Source of the DNA: B1Sed10-231 sp046483385
Lineage (GTDB): Bacteria > Planctomycetota > Brocadiia > SM23-32
Length of the DNA: 25,003 nucleotides
Reading direction: 5' to 3'
Assembly (NCBI GenBank): GCA_046483385.1
Contig: JAWODG010000182.1
Location: 1 to 25,003, forward strand
Positions 1-8,023 of this stretch are shown one piece after another. A model generated the notes under the pieces. The model saw only the letters and a program-made list of their open reading frames with translations. It ran no database searches and had not been told where the DNA came from. The stretch's first letter is position 1, and each line of letters opens with the position of its first letter. The position numbers were made by a program, and so were the translations under genes.

Positions 1-48
1 ATGAATCAGGAATCCAGAATTATGAATTCAACGGCGACGGCGAACAAC

Positions 49-167
49 CGAGCCTCCTTCGCGCGAGGCTACGGAGCCCAAGGGACGACGACGAGCCTCC
101 TCCGCCAAGGCTTCGGAGCCCAGGGGTCGAGCCTCCTCCGCGCGAGGCTACGGAGCCCAAGGGACGA
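49..167. repeat. Three tandem hairpin-forming repeat units
   Basis: Three units begin with the same bases (cgagcctcct) at 49, 92 and 128. Units one and three share an identical stretch from the hairpin right arm through 'cggagcccaagggacga'; unit two is a diverged, shorter version. Units one and three each contain a self-complementary pair (agcctc / gaggct, 8-base loop), so each can fold into a short hairpin. There is no coding signal; open frames here are artefacts of the repeat. Family resemblance to intergenic 'cttcggag...' repeats of PVC-type genomes is from memory and not checked. Confidence 0.7.
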
Positions 168-477
168 TCTGCGCTTTCAGCACGTTCTGTCTGTCAACTA
201 TCAACCAGCAACTATCAACTGCCGGTCGGCGGCGAGCAGGAGCAGGAGCACGAGTGAGAGCACGAGGGCAAGTGAGCACCTCTTTCCGCCGCACGCCATC
301 TGCGTAATCTGCGCAATCTGCGGATTGCTGTTGGGCGGGCGAGGCTGCTTCGTCCCGCGTGCGGGTGACCAAAACCCGTGGAGCGAGTAGGGGAAACGAC
401 ACGGGCTGTCCGCCTGCGGCGGGCACGATGTCTGAAGCGCACCTTGACCCGGCCCGCTCATCTGTCATCTTAAGGCC
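168..477. other. Non-coding spacer with degenerate micro-repeats
   Basis: I see no credible gene here. The spacer contains short direct repeats: 'caactatcaac' twice within about 190-220, purine-rich 'gagca' repeats at about 232-280, and a triple 'aatctgcg'-type repeat at about 298-327. Such low-complexity patches recur in the other gaps of this window. The last 50 bases lead into the transporter gene at 478; I find no convincing promoter. Confidence 0.5.
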
Positions 478-1776
478 ATGAAACCGCTCGAACGCAACAA
501 CACCATCAAGTGCACCGGCGCCCACGTGCTTTTCGGCGTGGGCGGCGGGCTGACCAGCGCGTTCACCGTGCTGCCCCTCATGCTGAAGGCTCTGGGGGCG
601 AGCGAGCTGGTCCTGGGGGTGGCCTTCAGCCTGGCGACGGCGGGGTGGCTGCTGCTTCAGCCGCTGGCGGTCTTCATCTTCGGCCGCCGCACCCGCACCA
701 AACGCCTGCTGGTGCCGTGGAGCACGGCCTTCTCCATACCGTGGGTTGTGGCCATCGGCGCTGTGGTGTTCCTGCTCGGCCGCGAGCGGGCGACCCTCTG
801 CATCGCGGTCGTGCTGATCCTGTTCGCCGTGCGCGTGATCGGGGAGGGGATGATCTTCCCGTTCTGGGACGACTGGTTCGCGCACCTGTTCAGCCGGGGG
901 TTCCGTGGACGGGCGCTGGGGCTGGTTTCCGGGTTCATGGCGGTCGGCATCAGCGTCGGGGCGGTGGTGGCCGGCCGGCTGCAGGACCGGCTGGCGTTCC
1001 CGGCCAATTACGCCGTGCTGTTCTGGGGCGCGGCGGCCGTCTACGCGCTGGCCTTCGCGGGCATATGGTGGCTGCGCGAACCGCCTTCCCTGACGCGGGC
1101 CGGCAAGAGGCACACGGTCCGGGAGTTAGTGAACCGGTTCGGCCTGTCGCTGCGGGAGGCCAACTTCCGCAATTACCTGATCGGGCGCATCATACTGACG
1201 CTGGGAGGCGGCGTGGTGGGCTTCTACGCCGCGCACTTCGGCAGCCCGCAGGGCGGGGACGTCGCCCCGGCCACCGTCATCACGCTGGGCATGCTCATCA
1301 CGCTGCCGCAGGCGATATTCGCCTACCTGCTGGGCCGGCTGGGGGATCGGGCGGGGCACAAATCGAGCGTCGTGGTGGGCGCCTGCGCACTGGCCGCTTC
1401 CATAGCCGTCGTCTGGCTGGGTCGCGGGGCGGTGGCCTGCGGACTGGCGTTCGCCCTGCTGGGGCTGGCGGCGTCGGCGGGCTGGGGGCCGCACCTGAAC
1501 ATGCTGTATGAGACGTGCCCCCACGACAGCCGCGTGGCGCACATCACGCTCAGCAACCTCGTTCTGAGCCCATTCCTGCTGGCCGTGCCGATAGCGACGG
1601 GCTGGCTGCGCGAGGTGGCAGGTGTGCGGACTTTCGGCTTCGCGCTGATACCGGTGCTCATCGGAGTCCTCTGGCTGGCGTTCCGCGTCAAGGAGCCGCG
1701 CACGATCGAAGTGGTCGACCTGGATGGTGCGCCGGGGGAAAGCAGCCCGGAGCAAAGGTCGGCGGGCCGGGGCTGA
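478..1776 (+). CDS. Major facilitator superfamily transporter
   Basis: A 432-residue polytopic membrane protein, the usual size for a 12-helix MFS carrier. It opens with a short basic N-terminus, then alternating hydrophobic helices. A basic loop after the second helix (GRRTRTKR, about residues 63-70) matches the position of the MFS loop 2-3 signature in degenerate form. A longer central cytosolic loop (about residues 203-225) separates the two six-helix halves, and a second acidic/basic loop (GRLGDRAGHKS, about 284-294) is the equivalent in the second half. The C-terminal 35 residues are hydrophilic. Substrate cannot be inferred. The start ATG has only a weak, very close AAGG ahead of it. 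It converges with the radical SAM gene, leaving 17 bases between the two stops. MFS membership is secure; specificity is unknown. Confidence 0.85.
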   Translation: MKPLERNNTIKCTGAHVLFGVGGGLTSAFTVLPLMLKALGASELVLGVAFSLATAGWLLLQPLAVFIFGRRTRTKRLLVPWSTAFSIPWVVAIGAVVFLLGRERATLCIAVVLILFAVRVIGEGMIFPFWDDWFAHLFSRGFRGRALGLVSGFMAVGISVGAVVAGRLQDRLAFPANYAVLFWGAAAVYALAFAGIWWLREPPSLTRAGKRHTVRELVNRFGLSLREANFRNYLIGRIILTLGGGVVGFYAAHFGSPQGGDVAPATVITLGMLITLPQAIFAYLLGRLGDRAGHKSSVVVGACALAASIAVVWLGRGAVACGLAFALLGLAASAGWGPHLNMLYETCPHDSRVAHITLSNLVLSPFLLAVPIATGWLREVAGVRTFGFALIPVLIGVLWLAFRVKEPRTIEVVDLDGAPGESSPEQRSAGRG

Positions 1777-1793
1777 GCATGGTCCGCCCGCCC

Positions 1794-2732
1794 TCACCGG
1801 TCAGCCGCCTCGTAGTAGGTTTGATAGAGCCGCTGGCGGCGCCGGACGGCACCCTCCTCCAGCAGCGCCTGCACATACTTGACCGCCTCGTTCCGGTGGA
1901 TGTTCAGCCCAACGGCCACGTCCTGGAGCGTGCATGGACGCCGCCGCAGCATGTCCAGCACCCGTTCCTTGCGCGCCTCCCCGCCCGCCGGCAGTTGCAG
2001 TTCCGCGGCCGGCGCTATGACCTCCGCCCGGGACCCCAGCATCTCCCGTATCTGCTCCAGCCGGTCGTGGGGTACGGCCCGCACGTCGGACTCGGCCGGC
2101 GGTCGCACGGCGGTGTTGAGCTGCACCCGGTGCGGGTCAATGCGCTCGACGCGATCCCTGATGCGCCGGACCTGCTCGTCGGAGGAGTTGACGCCCTCGA
2201 TGAGGAAGACCTCCAGCCACATCTGCCCCTCGAACTCCCGGCGCAGCGCCGCCAGCCCGTCAACCAGCCGCTGCAGCGTCAACTCGGGATGGGGTCTGTT
2301 CACCCGCCGGAAGGTCTCCTCGTCGCCGGCGTCCAGCGACGGCAGCACGAGGTCGACAGCCGCGCAGGCGGCCCGCACCTCGGGCAGATGGAACATGGTC
2401 CCATTGGTCAGCAGCGCAATCGGCACATCGGTGAACCGCTTGATGCCCGCCGCAATATCCCCGAAGCGGCTGTGCAGCGTCGGCTCCCCCGAGCCCCCCA
2501 GCGTGACGTAATCCGGCGCGGGGCCTCCCTCGAGTTCCCGTCGCACCTCGGCCACTACGTCGTCGACCGGAACGTATTCCCGCCGCTCGACGGTGGTCTG
2601 CGCCGTGGGACCGAGCTGGCAATAGACGCAGTTCAGATCGCACGTCTTGGGCGGCACGAGGTCCACCCCGAGCGACCGTCCCAGCCGCCGCGACGGCACC
2701 GGGCCATAGGTGTATTTGCTCTCGCTACTCAT
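1794..2732 (-). CDS. Radical SAM protein, COG0731-like, with C-terminal winged helix
   Basis: 312 residues. The N-terminus (YGPVPSRRLGRSLGVDLVP, residues 9-27) followed by C31-x3-C35-x2-C38 is typical of COG0731 Fe-S oxidoreductases, relatives of the TYW1 wyosine-synthesis enzyme. The cysteines bind the 4Fe-4S cluster that cleaves S-adenosylmethionine. A glycine-rich SAM-contact segment follows (LGGSGEPTLHS, around residue 78). The last 58 residues look like a winged helix-turn-helix (about 255-312), suggesting nucleic-acid contact. I chose ATG 2732 over an in-frame TTG at 2741 because the GTGAGGA sequence sits 9-10 bases before the ATG but almost abuts the TTG. Bacterial members have no firmly established reaction, so wyosine synthesis should not be assumed. 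Confidence 0.85.
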   Translation of the reverse strand: MSSESKYTYGPVPSRRLGRSLGVDLVPPKTCDLNCVYCQLGPTAQTTVERREYVPVDDVVAEVRRELEGGPAPDYVTLGGSGEPTLHSRFGDIAAGIKRFTDVPIALLTNGTMFHLPEVRAACAAVDLVLPSLDAGDEETFRRVNRPHPELTLQRLVDGLAALRREFEGQMWLEVFLIEGVNSSDEQVRRIRDRVERIDPHRVQLNTAVRPPAESDVRAVPHDRLEQIREMLGSRAEVIAPAAELQLPAGGEARKERVLDMLRRRPCTLQDVAVGLNIHRNEAVKYVQALLEEGAVRRRQRLYQTYYEAADR

Positions 2733-2741
2733 GCCAGACAA

Positions 2742-2890
2742 TCCTCACCACGGAGTCACGGAGCTTGCCCGCCTCTGGCGGGGACACGGAGAACGGAGGA
2801 GAAAAGCAGATTCACCACTCTGTTCCTTCCGTTGTGCTTTGCGTTCTCTGCGCCCTCTGCGGTTAATACGTGGTCGCGCCTCCGCGGTTT
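2742..2890. repeat. Degenerate 'cacggag / ctctgcgg' intergenic repeat
   Basis: The gap between trmO and the radical SAM gene holds 'ccacggagtcacggag' and 'acacggagaacggagg', interrupted by a perfect 6-bp hairpin (cccgcc-tct-ggcggg). These are followed by 'ctttgcgttctctgcgccctctgcggtt'-type sequence, given here only as its themes 'gcgttctctgcg' and 'ccctctgcggtt'. This is non-coding repetitive sequence of a type seen between genes in many environmental bacterial genomes. It implies that the two flanking minus-strand genes are not tightly coupled. Confidence 0.6.
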
Positions 2891-2891
2891 C

Positions 2892-3275
2892 TCACTCGCC
2901 CTTTCTCGCTATCTTGATGTCCACTACGGGCGAGCCGTCGAAAGCGTCCAGCCCGGCCACCACCAGTTCGTTACCACGCACCTCGAGGACGTCCACCACG
3001 CTGGACCCGATGGGGTTCGGCCGCATAGGGCTGCGCAGGGCGAATACGCCCCGTTTCGGCTCCGACCGGTCGCCCATGGGGTGGCACTGGAGCGTCTCAC
3101 GCTGCTCCCCGTCGAGACGGTGCATCCACCACATCACCTGCACGCGGTCGCCCGGCTCCAGCCCGAGCATGGCGGGCCCGAGCTTCGGGCGCACCTCCAG
3201 GACACACTCGCCCTCGGGGAACTCGTCATCGTCCCGGTGCACCACGGCCACCGGATGGATGGTCAGCTCTTCCAT
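2892..3275 (-). CDS. trmO: tRNA (N6-threonylcarbamoyladenosine37-N6)-methyltransferase TrmO
   Basis: 127 residues, the single-domain form of the TsaA/YaeB/VirR family. These enzymes use S-adenosylmethionine to methylate t6A at position 37 of tRNA, giving m6t6A. The family hallmark is clear: HPMGDRSEPKRGVFALRSP (residues 65-83) followed at once by the MRPNPIGSS segment, and a C-terminal LDAFDGSPVVDIKI. The N-terminal TIHPVAVVH strand begins the eight-stranded SAM-binding barrel. An in-frame GTG at 3305 exists, but ATG 3275 has an AGG six bases upstream. It also lies downstream of a TATAAT box whose expected transcription start falls at about 3309, so the ATG is favoured. E. coli TrmO is longer because of an extra C-terminal domain that is absent here. 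Confidence 0.9.
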   Translation of the reverse strand: MEELTIHPVAVVHRDDDEFPEGECVLEVRPKLGPAMLGLEPGDRVQVMWWMHRLDGEQRETLQCHPMGDRSEPKRGVFALRSPMRPNPIGSSVVDVLEVRGNELVVAGLDAFDGSPVVDIKIARKGE

Positions 3276-3315
3276 GTCGGACCTGCCCTTCCGAAGAAGT
3301 CGCACGGAACCCTCG

Positions 3316-3321
3316 ATTATA
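3316..3321 (-). promoter_or_regulatory. Candidate -10 box for trmO
   Basis: The minus strand reads TATAAT exactly at this position, about 40 bases ahead of ATG 3275. No good -35 hexamer is visible at 16-18 bases (best reading TTTCCG or TTCCGC). Placement between divergent genes and distance to the chosen start fit a promoter. Confidence 0.4.
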
Positions 3322-3415
3322 GGCGTTGCCGACCGACGGCGGAAACGTCCGCGTTGCGCGCCGAACCCCGGCCGTCTACACTGGACTGTACGACTTCACC
3401 TGCCGGAGCCCGCCG

Positions 3416-4255
3416 GTGACCGAACAGCAGCAGACCGCTCCCGTCGTCCGGGAGACCGAGTGCAAAACCCTCCTGAACAAGGGCAAGCTCGGCTACTCCA
3501 TCAACTGCTACACCGGCTGCGCGCACGGCTGCATCTACTGCTACGCCCGCTTCATGCAGCGCTTCCACCCGCATCCCGAGCCGTGGGGCGAGTTCGTGGA
3601 CGTCAAGGTCAACGCCGTGGCAGCGCTGAAGAAACAGCTCGAACGCGCCCATCCGGGCGGCGTCTTCGTCAGCAGCGCGTGCGACGCGTGGCAGCCCCTC
3701 GAGCGCGAGTGGGAGCTGGCGCGCGAGTGCTGCCGGCTGCTCATCGAGCACGGCTTCAAGGTCAACGCGCTGACCAAGAGCCCGCTGGTCCTGCGGGACC
3801 TGGACGTTTTCCAGCCCGGCCTGACGCGCGTGGGCACCACGATCACCACGCTCGATCCGGAACTGCGGCGGCTCTGGGAACCCCGCGCCGGCACACTGGA
3901 GGAGCGGTGGGGCATCCTCCAGGCCGCGAAAGAGGCCGGGCTCGAGACGAGCGTAATGTTCGGTCCCCTTCTGCCGGATCTGTCCGACGGCCGGGAGTCC
4001 CTGGAGGCGCTCTTCGGGCGGGCGGCCGACCTCGAGGTGGACCTCATATGGGTGGACGGGATGAATCCCCGGCCGCGCGTATGGCCGGCCGTCGGCCGGC
4101 TGGTGCGGCACGAGTGGCCCGAGCTGCACGACCGCTACGCGCGCATCTTCCACCACAAGCCCACGCGGGAGTCCTACCTGGAATCCCTCCGGGAAAGGGT
4201 CGAGAAGGCGACCGCCACGGCGGGCATCGAAGACCGCCTGGCGGGCTGCCCGTAG
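3416..4255 (+). CDS. SplB-like radical SAM protein (COG1533)
   Basis: 279 residues. The N-terminal signature NCYTGCAHGCIYCYARF (residues 30-46) carries the cluster-binding C35-x3-C39-x2-C42. The LLNKGKLGYSIN lead-in and the VFVSSACDAWQPLE segment (about 82-95) match COG1533, which includes spore photoproduct lyase-like and Rv2578c-like proteins. The remainder follows a TIM-barrel pattern with strands ending in TKSP, GTTITTLD and MFGPLLP. I chose GTG 3416 because GGAG lies seven bases upstream and the family N-terminus starts near here; the frame is open back to 3326. The substrate is unknown. The spore-lyase role itself is unlikely outside endospore formers. Confidence 0.82.
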   Translation: MTEQQQTAPVVRETECKTLLNKGKLGYSINCYTGCAHGCIYCYARFMQRFHPHPEPWGEFVDVKVNAVAALKKQLERAHPGGVFVSSACDAWQPLEREWELARECCRLLIEHGFKVNALTKSPLVLRDLDVFQPGLTRVGTTITTLDPELRRLWEPRAGTLEERWGILQAAKEAGLETSVMFGPLLPDLSDGRESLEALFGRAADLEVDLIWVDGMNPRPRVWPAVGRLVRHEWPELHDRYARIFHHKPTRESYLESLRERVEKATATAGIEDRLAGCP

Positions 4256-4321
4256 ACCCCCCGGAGGGAGACGCTCCAGGCTGGGCTCCGGTTCATCCCC
4301 CGAGCATCTACCGCGCGCAAC

Positions 4322-6538
4322 CTACTCCGTGAGGATCGGCCCCATGCAGAGGTTTCCCCACGGGCTGGGGTTGGGGCCCTCGTCGCCGGCCCGCCACCAC
4401 GGGTCCAGCCGGCTGTTCCAGCGCAGGCGGGCGAACTGGCCGTCGCCGTGCTCGTCCGGGTCATGGTCGTTGTAGCCAAGCGAAAGGCCGAGGCACGTGC
4501 CGGTCTGCGGCTCGTCCATCGGTCCGCCCGAACCGACCCAGTCCCAGGGGATAAACATCTCGACCGCTCGCCGGTCGGAGGCCAGTTCCACGACGCGCGC
4601 CACGATGCCATAGGTCTCCGCCGCCTCCTCGGGACTCACCTCTCGCCGCGCGACATCCCAGGGGTCGGGCCAGTTGCGGCAGACCTTCCGCTCGCCGTCG
4701 CCCACGTGGAACTGGTACTGGCAGCCCGACAGGGCGAAGGCCCATGACTCGGGCTTGACGAACACGTCGGCCGGGTCGGCGTCCCATATCTGGTCGGCGG
4801 ACCGGCGCGCCAGGTGGAAATCGAGCGTGTCCAGCAGGCCCTCCGCGGGCGCCCACTGGTCATCCTCCACCTCGAACAGCAGGTAGAGCCCCGCCCGACT
4901 GCGCGCGGCTCGGACGGTGAGTTGCGCGTCGTCCTGCTCGCGGGCGCCCTCCCAGACCTCCCCCTGCTCGGCCAGGTTACCGGCCACGGTCATTACAACC
5001 GCGTCGTGCCCTTCCGTGAAGTCGTCCCAGAAGGGGGACGGCCCGTCTCCGGCCCCGAACGTCTTCTCCTGTTCCGGGGTCAGGCCGTAGGCGGTGAGCA
5101 CCTGGAAATCGCTATCCGGGGCGGGGGCCACGGCCGAGGCGTCCTCCGCGGACGAGCCGTAAGCCGGCCGCGGACCGCGCGGGGGCACCCGGTCGTGGGC
5201 GGCGTGCTGGGCGTCGATGGCCGCGCTGAGTTCGGGGTCGCGCACGATGAAATAAACCGGCTTGGAAGCCCGTACGGTGCCGTCCTCCCCCCGCCCCAAC
5301 GCCGAGAGCGAGTACACCCGCCTCTCCGGCTGCACGACCAGCTCGACGGCGGGTTCCTCTCCGCGCTCGACCGTGTCGATTAGGTTCGCGCCGTCGTAGA
5401 ACTCGATGCGCTCCCAGCCTTCGAAACCCGACGCGTCGCACTCGACCACCACCCTGCTGTTCGGGTCTATCACCCGGCCGCCCACCGACCGCAGCAGCAC
5501 GCCGCTCTCGTGGGGGTTGTCCACCGGACCGAGGTCGCGCAGGCTCAGCTTCAGCGGCGTGTCGTGCGTCGCGATGGACCGATAAAGGAAGGCCGTGTCG
5601 GCGTCCGGCAGCCAGACGGCAGCCTCCCTGTCGCCCTCGTATTCGTCCCACGGAGCGATGCGCGTCAGGGCGGAGTCCCACGAGGTGGGGTCGGCCAGCC
5701 ACCCGTCCTCCAGCGGGATGGTCTTCAAGTCGACCGGCCCCTCGCGGCCGTCGGCCTCCTCCGGCAGGCGCAGCCGGATGCAGGTCTCGTAGTATTTCAT
5801 GTCCACCGGGTCAATGTGGCCTATCTCGTGGCCCTTATCCTTCTCGGCGTCCCATGCCCAGCGGGCGCCGCGCGGCCGGGCGTCGGCGAACAGTTCCCGC
5901 GTGCTCTCAACTCCATTCCGGAAGAAGGGGTCCTGCGGCCCCACGTGCATGAGCGCGGGAACTGCCAGCGCCTCCTCGGGTGGCGTGGCCGGGTTGTACC
6001 GGGGGCCGACGTTCGGTGTGAAGCAGATCATGCGGTCCGGCACGTAGCAGGCCAGGCTGTAGGCGGTCACGCCCGCGTTCGAGCTGCCCCGCGCGATGAG
6101 CGGCAGGTTGGCGATCTCCGGGTGGTGGCCCAGCGCCGCCCAGTCGTCCATGGCCCTCACGATCACCTCGGCCAGGTCCGGGTACACCCGCCGGCCGGGG
6201 AAGCTGGTGACGCCGATGATGGCGAAGTCGTGCCGCGCGGCGTATTCCTGCAGCCGCCGGTCGCGGGGGATGTCGCGCGTGTCGCCGTAGCCGCCGGGAT
6301 TGCCGTGGAAGAGCGCGCCCTTGAGCGTCTCGGCCGTCGGCGGCACCCACATCTTGACCTGCTGGATGCCGTTGGCGGCGCGGAAGTCATAGTACCTCCC
6401 GTCGTACCGCACCCCCCCGCCGTCATAGGCCTCCGCCCGAACGTCAACCCGCCCCGCCCCCGACCCAAGAGAAGTACAGGACACCGTCACCACAGCCGCT
6501 GCCAGAACCGCCAGTCGCAGAACGTGCATACTCATCAT
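4322..6538 (-). CDS. Multidomain lipoprotein: esterase-like, Ig-like and CBM9-like domains
   Basis: 738 residues. It begins with a hydrophobic signal ending VTVSC (Cys21), a weak lipobox that suggests membrane anchoring. Residues about 40-260 look like an alpha/beta-hydrolase: a nucleophile-type motif GSSNAG (Ser153), an acid in GPQDP (Asp203) and His237/His241 in the GHEIGH segment. Residues about 355-435 resemble a bacterial Ig-like domain. Residues about 500-738 resemble the CBM9-like/DOMON-like family (pattern AGLYLLFEVEDDQW, then an FIPWDW segment) that binds carbohydrate in xylanases and in many planctomycete surface proteins. AGGGG shortly before the paired ATG codons supports the start. 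A role in cleaving ester-decorated polysaccharide outside the cytoplasm is an inference. The domain calls are by eye. Confidence 0.75.
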   Translation of the reverse strand: MMSMHVLRLAVLAAAVVTVSCTSLGSGAGRVDVRAEAYDGGGVRYDGRYYDFRAANGIQQVKMWVPPTAETLKGALFHGNPGGYGDTRDIPRDRRLQEYAARHDFAIIGVTSFPGRRVYPDLAEVIVRAMDDWAALGHHPEIANLPLIARGSSNAGVTAYSLACYVPDRMICFTPNVGPRYNPATPPEEALAVPALMHVGPQDPFFRNGVESTRELFADARPRGARWAWDAEKDKGHEIGHIDPVDMKYYETCIRLRLPEEADGREGPVDLKTIPLEDGWLADPTSWDSALTRIAPWDEYEGDREAAVWLPDADTAFLYRSIATHDTPLKLSLRDLGPVDNPHESGVLLRSVGGRVIDPNSRVVVECDASGFEGWERIEFYDGANLIDTVERGEEPAVELVVQPERRVYSLSALGRGEDGTVRASKPVYFIVRDPELSAAIDAQHAAHDRVPPRGPRPAYGSSAEDASAVAPAPDSDFQVLTAYGLTPEQEKTFGAGDGPSPFWDDFTEGHDAVVMTVAGNLAEQGEVWEGAREQDDAQLTVRAARSRAGLYLLFEVEDDQWAPAEGLLDTLDFHLARRSADQIWDADPADVFVKPESWAFALSGCQYQFHVGDGERKVCRNWPDPWDVARREVSPEEAAETYGIVARVVELASDRRAVEMFIPWDWVGSGGPMDEPQTGTCLGLSLGYNDHDPDEHGDGQFARLRWNSRLDPWWRAGDEGPNPSPWGNLCMGPILTE

Positions 6539-6566
6539 CGTCCCCTCACCATGAAGTCATCTGACG

Positions 6567-6581
6567 CGGGGCAATGCCCCG
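6567..6581. other. Short perfect hairpin in divergent gap
   Basis: cggggc-aat-gccccg forms a six-pair stem with a three-base loop in the 136-base gap upstream of the large lipoprotein gene and downstream of the 85-residue gene. No T-run follows on either strand, so it is not an obvious intrinsic terminator. It could affect the lipoprotein mRNA leader. Confidence 0.35.
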
Positions 6582-6674
6582 ACATCGCGTACAGAGCAAT
6601 ATTGTTACAGCGGGTCAGGCCCCTGTCGAGCGACGCGAACACTGGCCGCTCGCCGAGGCGAGAGCAACTGTGCT

Positions 6675-6932
6675 CTACTTCTTGGGGTCAGGGATCTCGT
6701 CGATCAGGCCTTTGAGCAAGTGGAGGACAATCTCCTCGTAGGTGTCAAACGCTTTCTCCGCGCGTGCCATCCCTTCGAGTTCCTCATGCAAGACTTCCGA
6801 AAGGGCCCGCAATGCTGGAAGGCTGCAGAGGGCCCGCGCTTGAATCACGCTGAGTTGAGGTTCACTCTGCGCGCGCATCTCGGCGATGCGTTCTTCTATG
6901 CCGGTGTGCAAGTACTCAAATTCATCTACCAT
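6675..6932 (-). CDS. Small hypothetical protein, partner of the HAD-like gene
   Basis: 85 residues, predicted mostly helical and acidic (segments EERIAEMRAQSEPQLSVIQ and LSEVLHEELEGMARAEKAF), with no membrane segment or cysteine cluster except one Cys. I do not recognise a family. It starts five bases after the stop of the upstream HAD-like gene; AGGGG lies close to its ATG, and GAGG about 11 bases upstream overlaps the end of that gene. The two are therefore almost certainly one transcript and perhaps translationally coupled. Its base composition is lower in GC than the neighbouring esterase and Fic genes, like that of its partner, which suggests shared foreign origin. Confidence 0.6.
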   Translation of the reverse strand: MVDEFEYLHTGIEERIAEMRAQSEPQLSVIQARALCSLPALRALSEVLHEELEGMARAEKAFDTYEEIVLHLLKGLIDEIPDPKK

Positions 6933-6937
6933 TGCCC

Positions 6938-7963
6938 CTACACCTCAGACGATTCGGGTGAAGTAGCCGGAGTTCCGAGCCTCCTCCAAACCGAGGCAGG
7001 CCAGTCAGCATCCGGGTAAATGGTGCTCAGGCGGTCCAGGCACTTCTCCAGCCTGTCGCATTCCATCGATCGGCCCTCAGGCCGGCACAACTCGGCCGCC
7101 AGTCCTATGCACTCCATCCCCTCGAGGACCTGGTTAATGGACCATCGAAATGTGTGCTCCAGCGCCTTCCTGGCGGATTCGTCAGCGCGTCTCAGCGATT
7201 CGGTATACTCGGCGTGGTCGTAGGCGTCCCCGAGAACACTTTCTCTGTTCATGCCGGCGGCGCCGACAGCCACTTCCACAACGCCCTTCCACAGGCACTC
7301 ATTGCACGTTATCCAGCCGAGTTGCGGGGCCGCCAGTGTGTACCATTCGTCGGACATGCTTCGGAGCCTTTCGAAGGGACGGCGGTGATCAAAGAATACC
7401 GTTTCGCCGGCTATCGCCGAGAACGGGTGGTCCAGACCGGGGATTGCGGAAGCCCAATCCCCGGCACGGTAGTCTGCGGACCGCCAGCGGTCACCGATAC
7501 TGATCCCGATGGTCTCCGCGAGGTCGGGGGCGCTCAGGGCGAGTTCGATGCCCATCTCTACGCAACAGTCTGATAGTTCGACGCAGTACTTGCGGCTGCC
7601 GAGAAATCCCATGATGCGGACACGTTCATCATGGCCGCACGCTTCGACCGCGGCTCGCAGGTTCTTCGGCTTGTCATCAAGAAACAGCAGACGTTGGAGA
7701 TCGGGCGTCTCCTTCCCTATCTCGCGCAGGGCTTTTCCTTTGCGGTTTGTCCCCCGGATGTCCACATCCCAATCTAACCCGGCCTTCTGGAGCAGTTGCC
7801 TCGCATCGCTCTCGCGCCACCTCGTCAGGATGATCACCTTCCAGCCGGCATCCCGCATGCTGTCAACCAGCTCCGGCATAAGGGGCACGGGCCGTTTCTC
7901 GTGCCTGTGGTTCAGAATCGTGCCCGTCAAGTCAATGCACGCGATGTGTCGTCCTTCCTTCAT
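6938..7963 (-). CDS. HAD-like N-terminal domain with unknown C-terminal half
   Basis: 341 residues. The N-terminal 130 residues fit the haloacid dehalogenase fold: motif I DLTGT (Asp11), motif II Thr47 in ILTRW, basic residues at 75-77, and motif IV FLDDKP (Asp96-Asp97). The second motif I aspartate used as general acid by HAD phosphatases is Thr13 here, as in the DKTGT of P-type ATPases, so ordinary phosphatase activity is doubtful. The C-terminal 200 residues are hydrophilic, contain a CNEC pair and several histidines, and match nothing I know. AGGAGG lies four bases ahead of the ATG. GC content is visibly lower than in the flanking genes. A five-base gap leads to the 85-residue gene. Confidence 0.7.
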   Translation of the reverse strand: MKEGRHIACIDLTGTILNHRHEKRPVPLMPELVDSMRDAGWKVIILTRWRESDARQLLQKAGLDWDVDIRGTNRKGKALREIGKETPDLQRLLFLDDKPKNLRAAVEACGHDERVRIMGFLGSRKYCVELSDCCVEMGIELALSAPDLAETIGISIGDRWRSADYRAGDWASAIPGLDHPFSAIAGETVFFDHRRPFERLRSMSDEWYTLAAPQLGWITCNECLWKGVVEVAVGAAGMNRESVLGDAYDHAEYTESLRRADESARKALEHTFRWSINQVLEGMECIGLAAELCRPEGRSMECDRLEKCLDRLSTIYPDADWPASVWRRLGTPATSPESSEV

Positions 7964-8023
7964 GCGCCCTCCTTTCTCTCGATTAGCAGGATGCCACGTC
8001 TTCCCTCAACTGTGATCCTCGGT

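Noticed and set aside
49..167. CRISPR array
   Set aside because: Only three unequal units without unique spacers of constant length, and no cas genes.
1..390. Open frame of 129 codons covering the left repeat region
   Set aside because: It consists of translated repeat units and low-complexity sequence, with no ribosome site and no plausible protein character.
3303..3305. Upstream GTG start for trmO
   Set aside because: It lies only about four bases after the expected transcription start and lacks a ribosome site; ATG 3275 has both in place.
1515..3419. 634-codon plus-strand frame
   Set aside because: It runs antisense through the radical SAM and trmO genes, whose motifs are unmistakable; the product is Arg/Pro-rich and meaningless.
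6567..6581. Hairpin as an intrinsic terminator
   Set aside because: The stem is good but no T-run follows on either strand.
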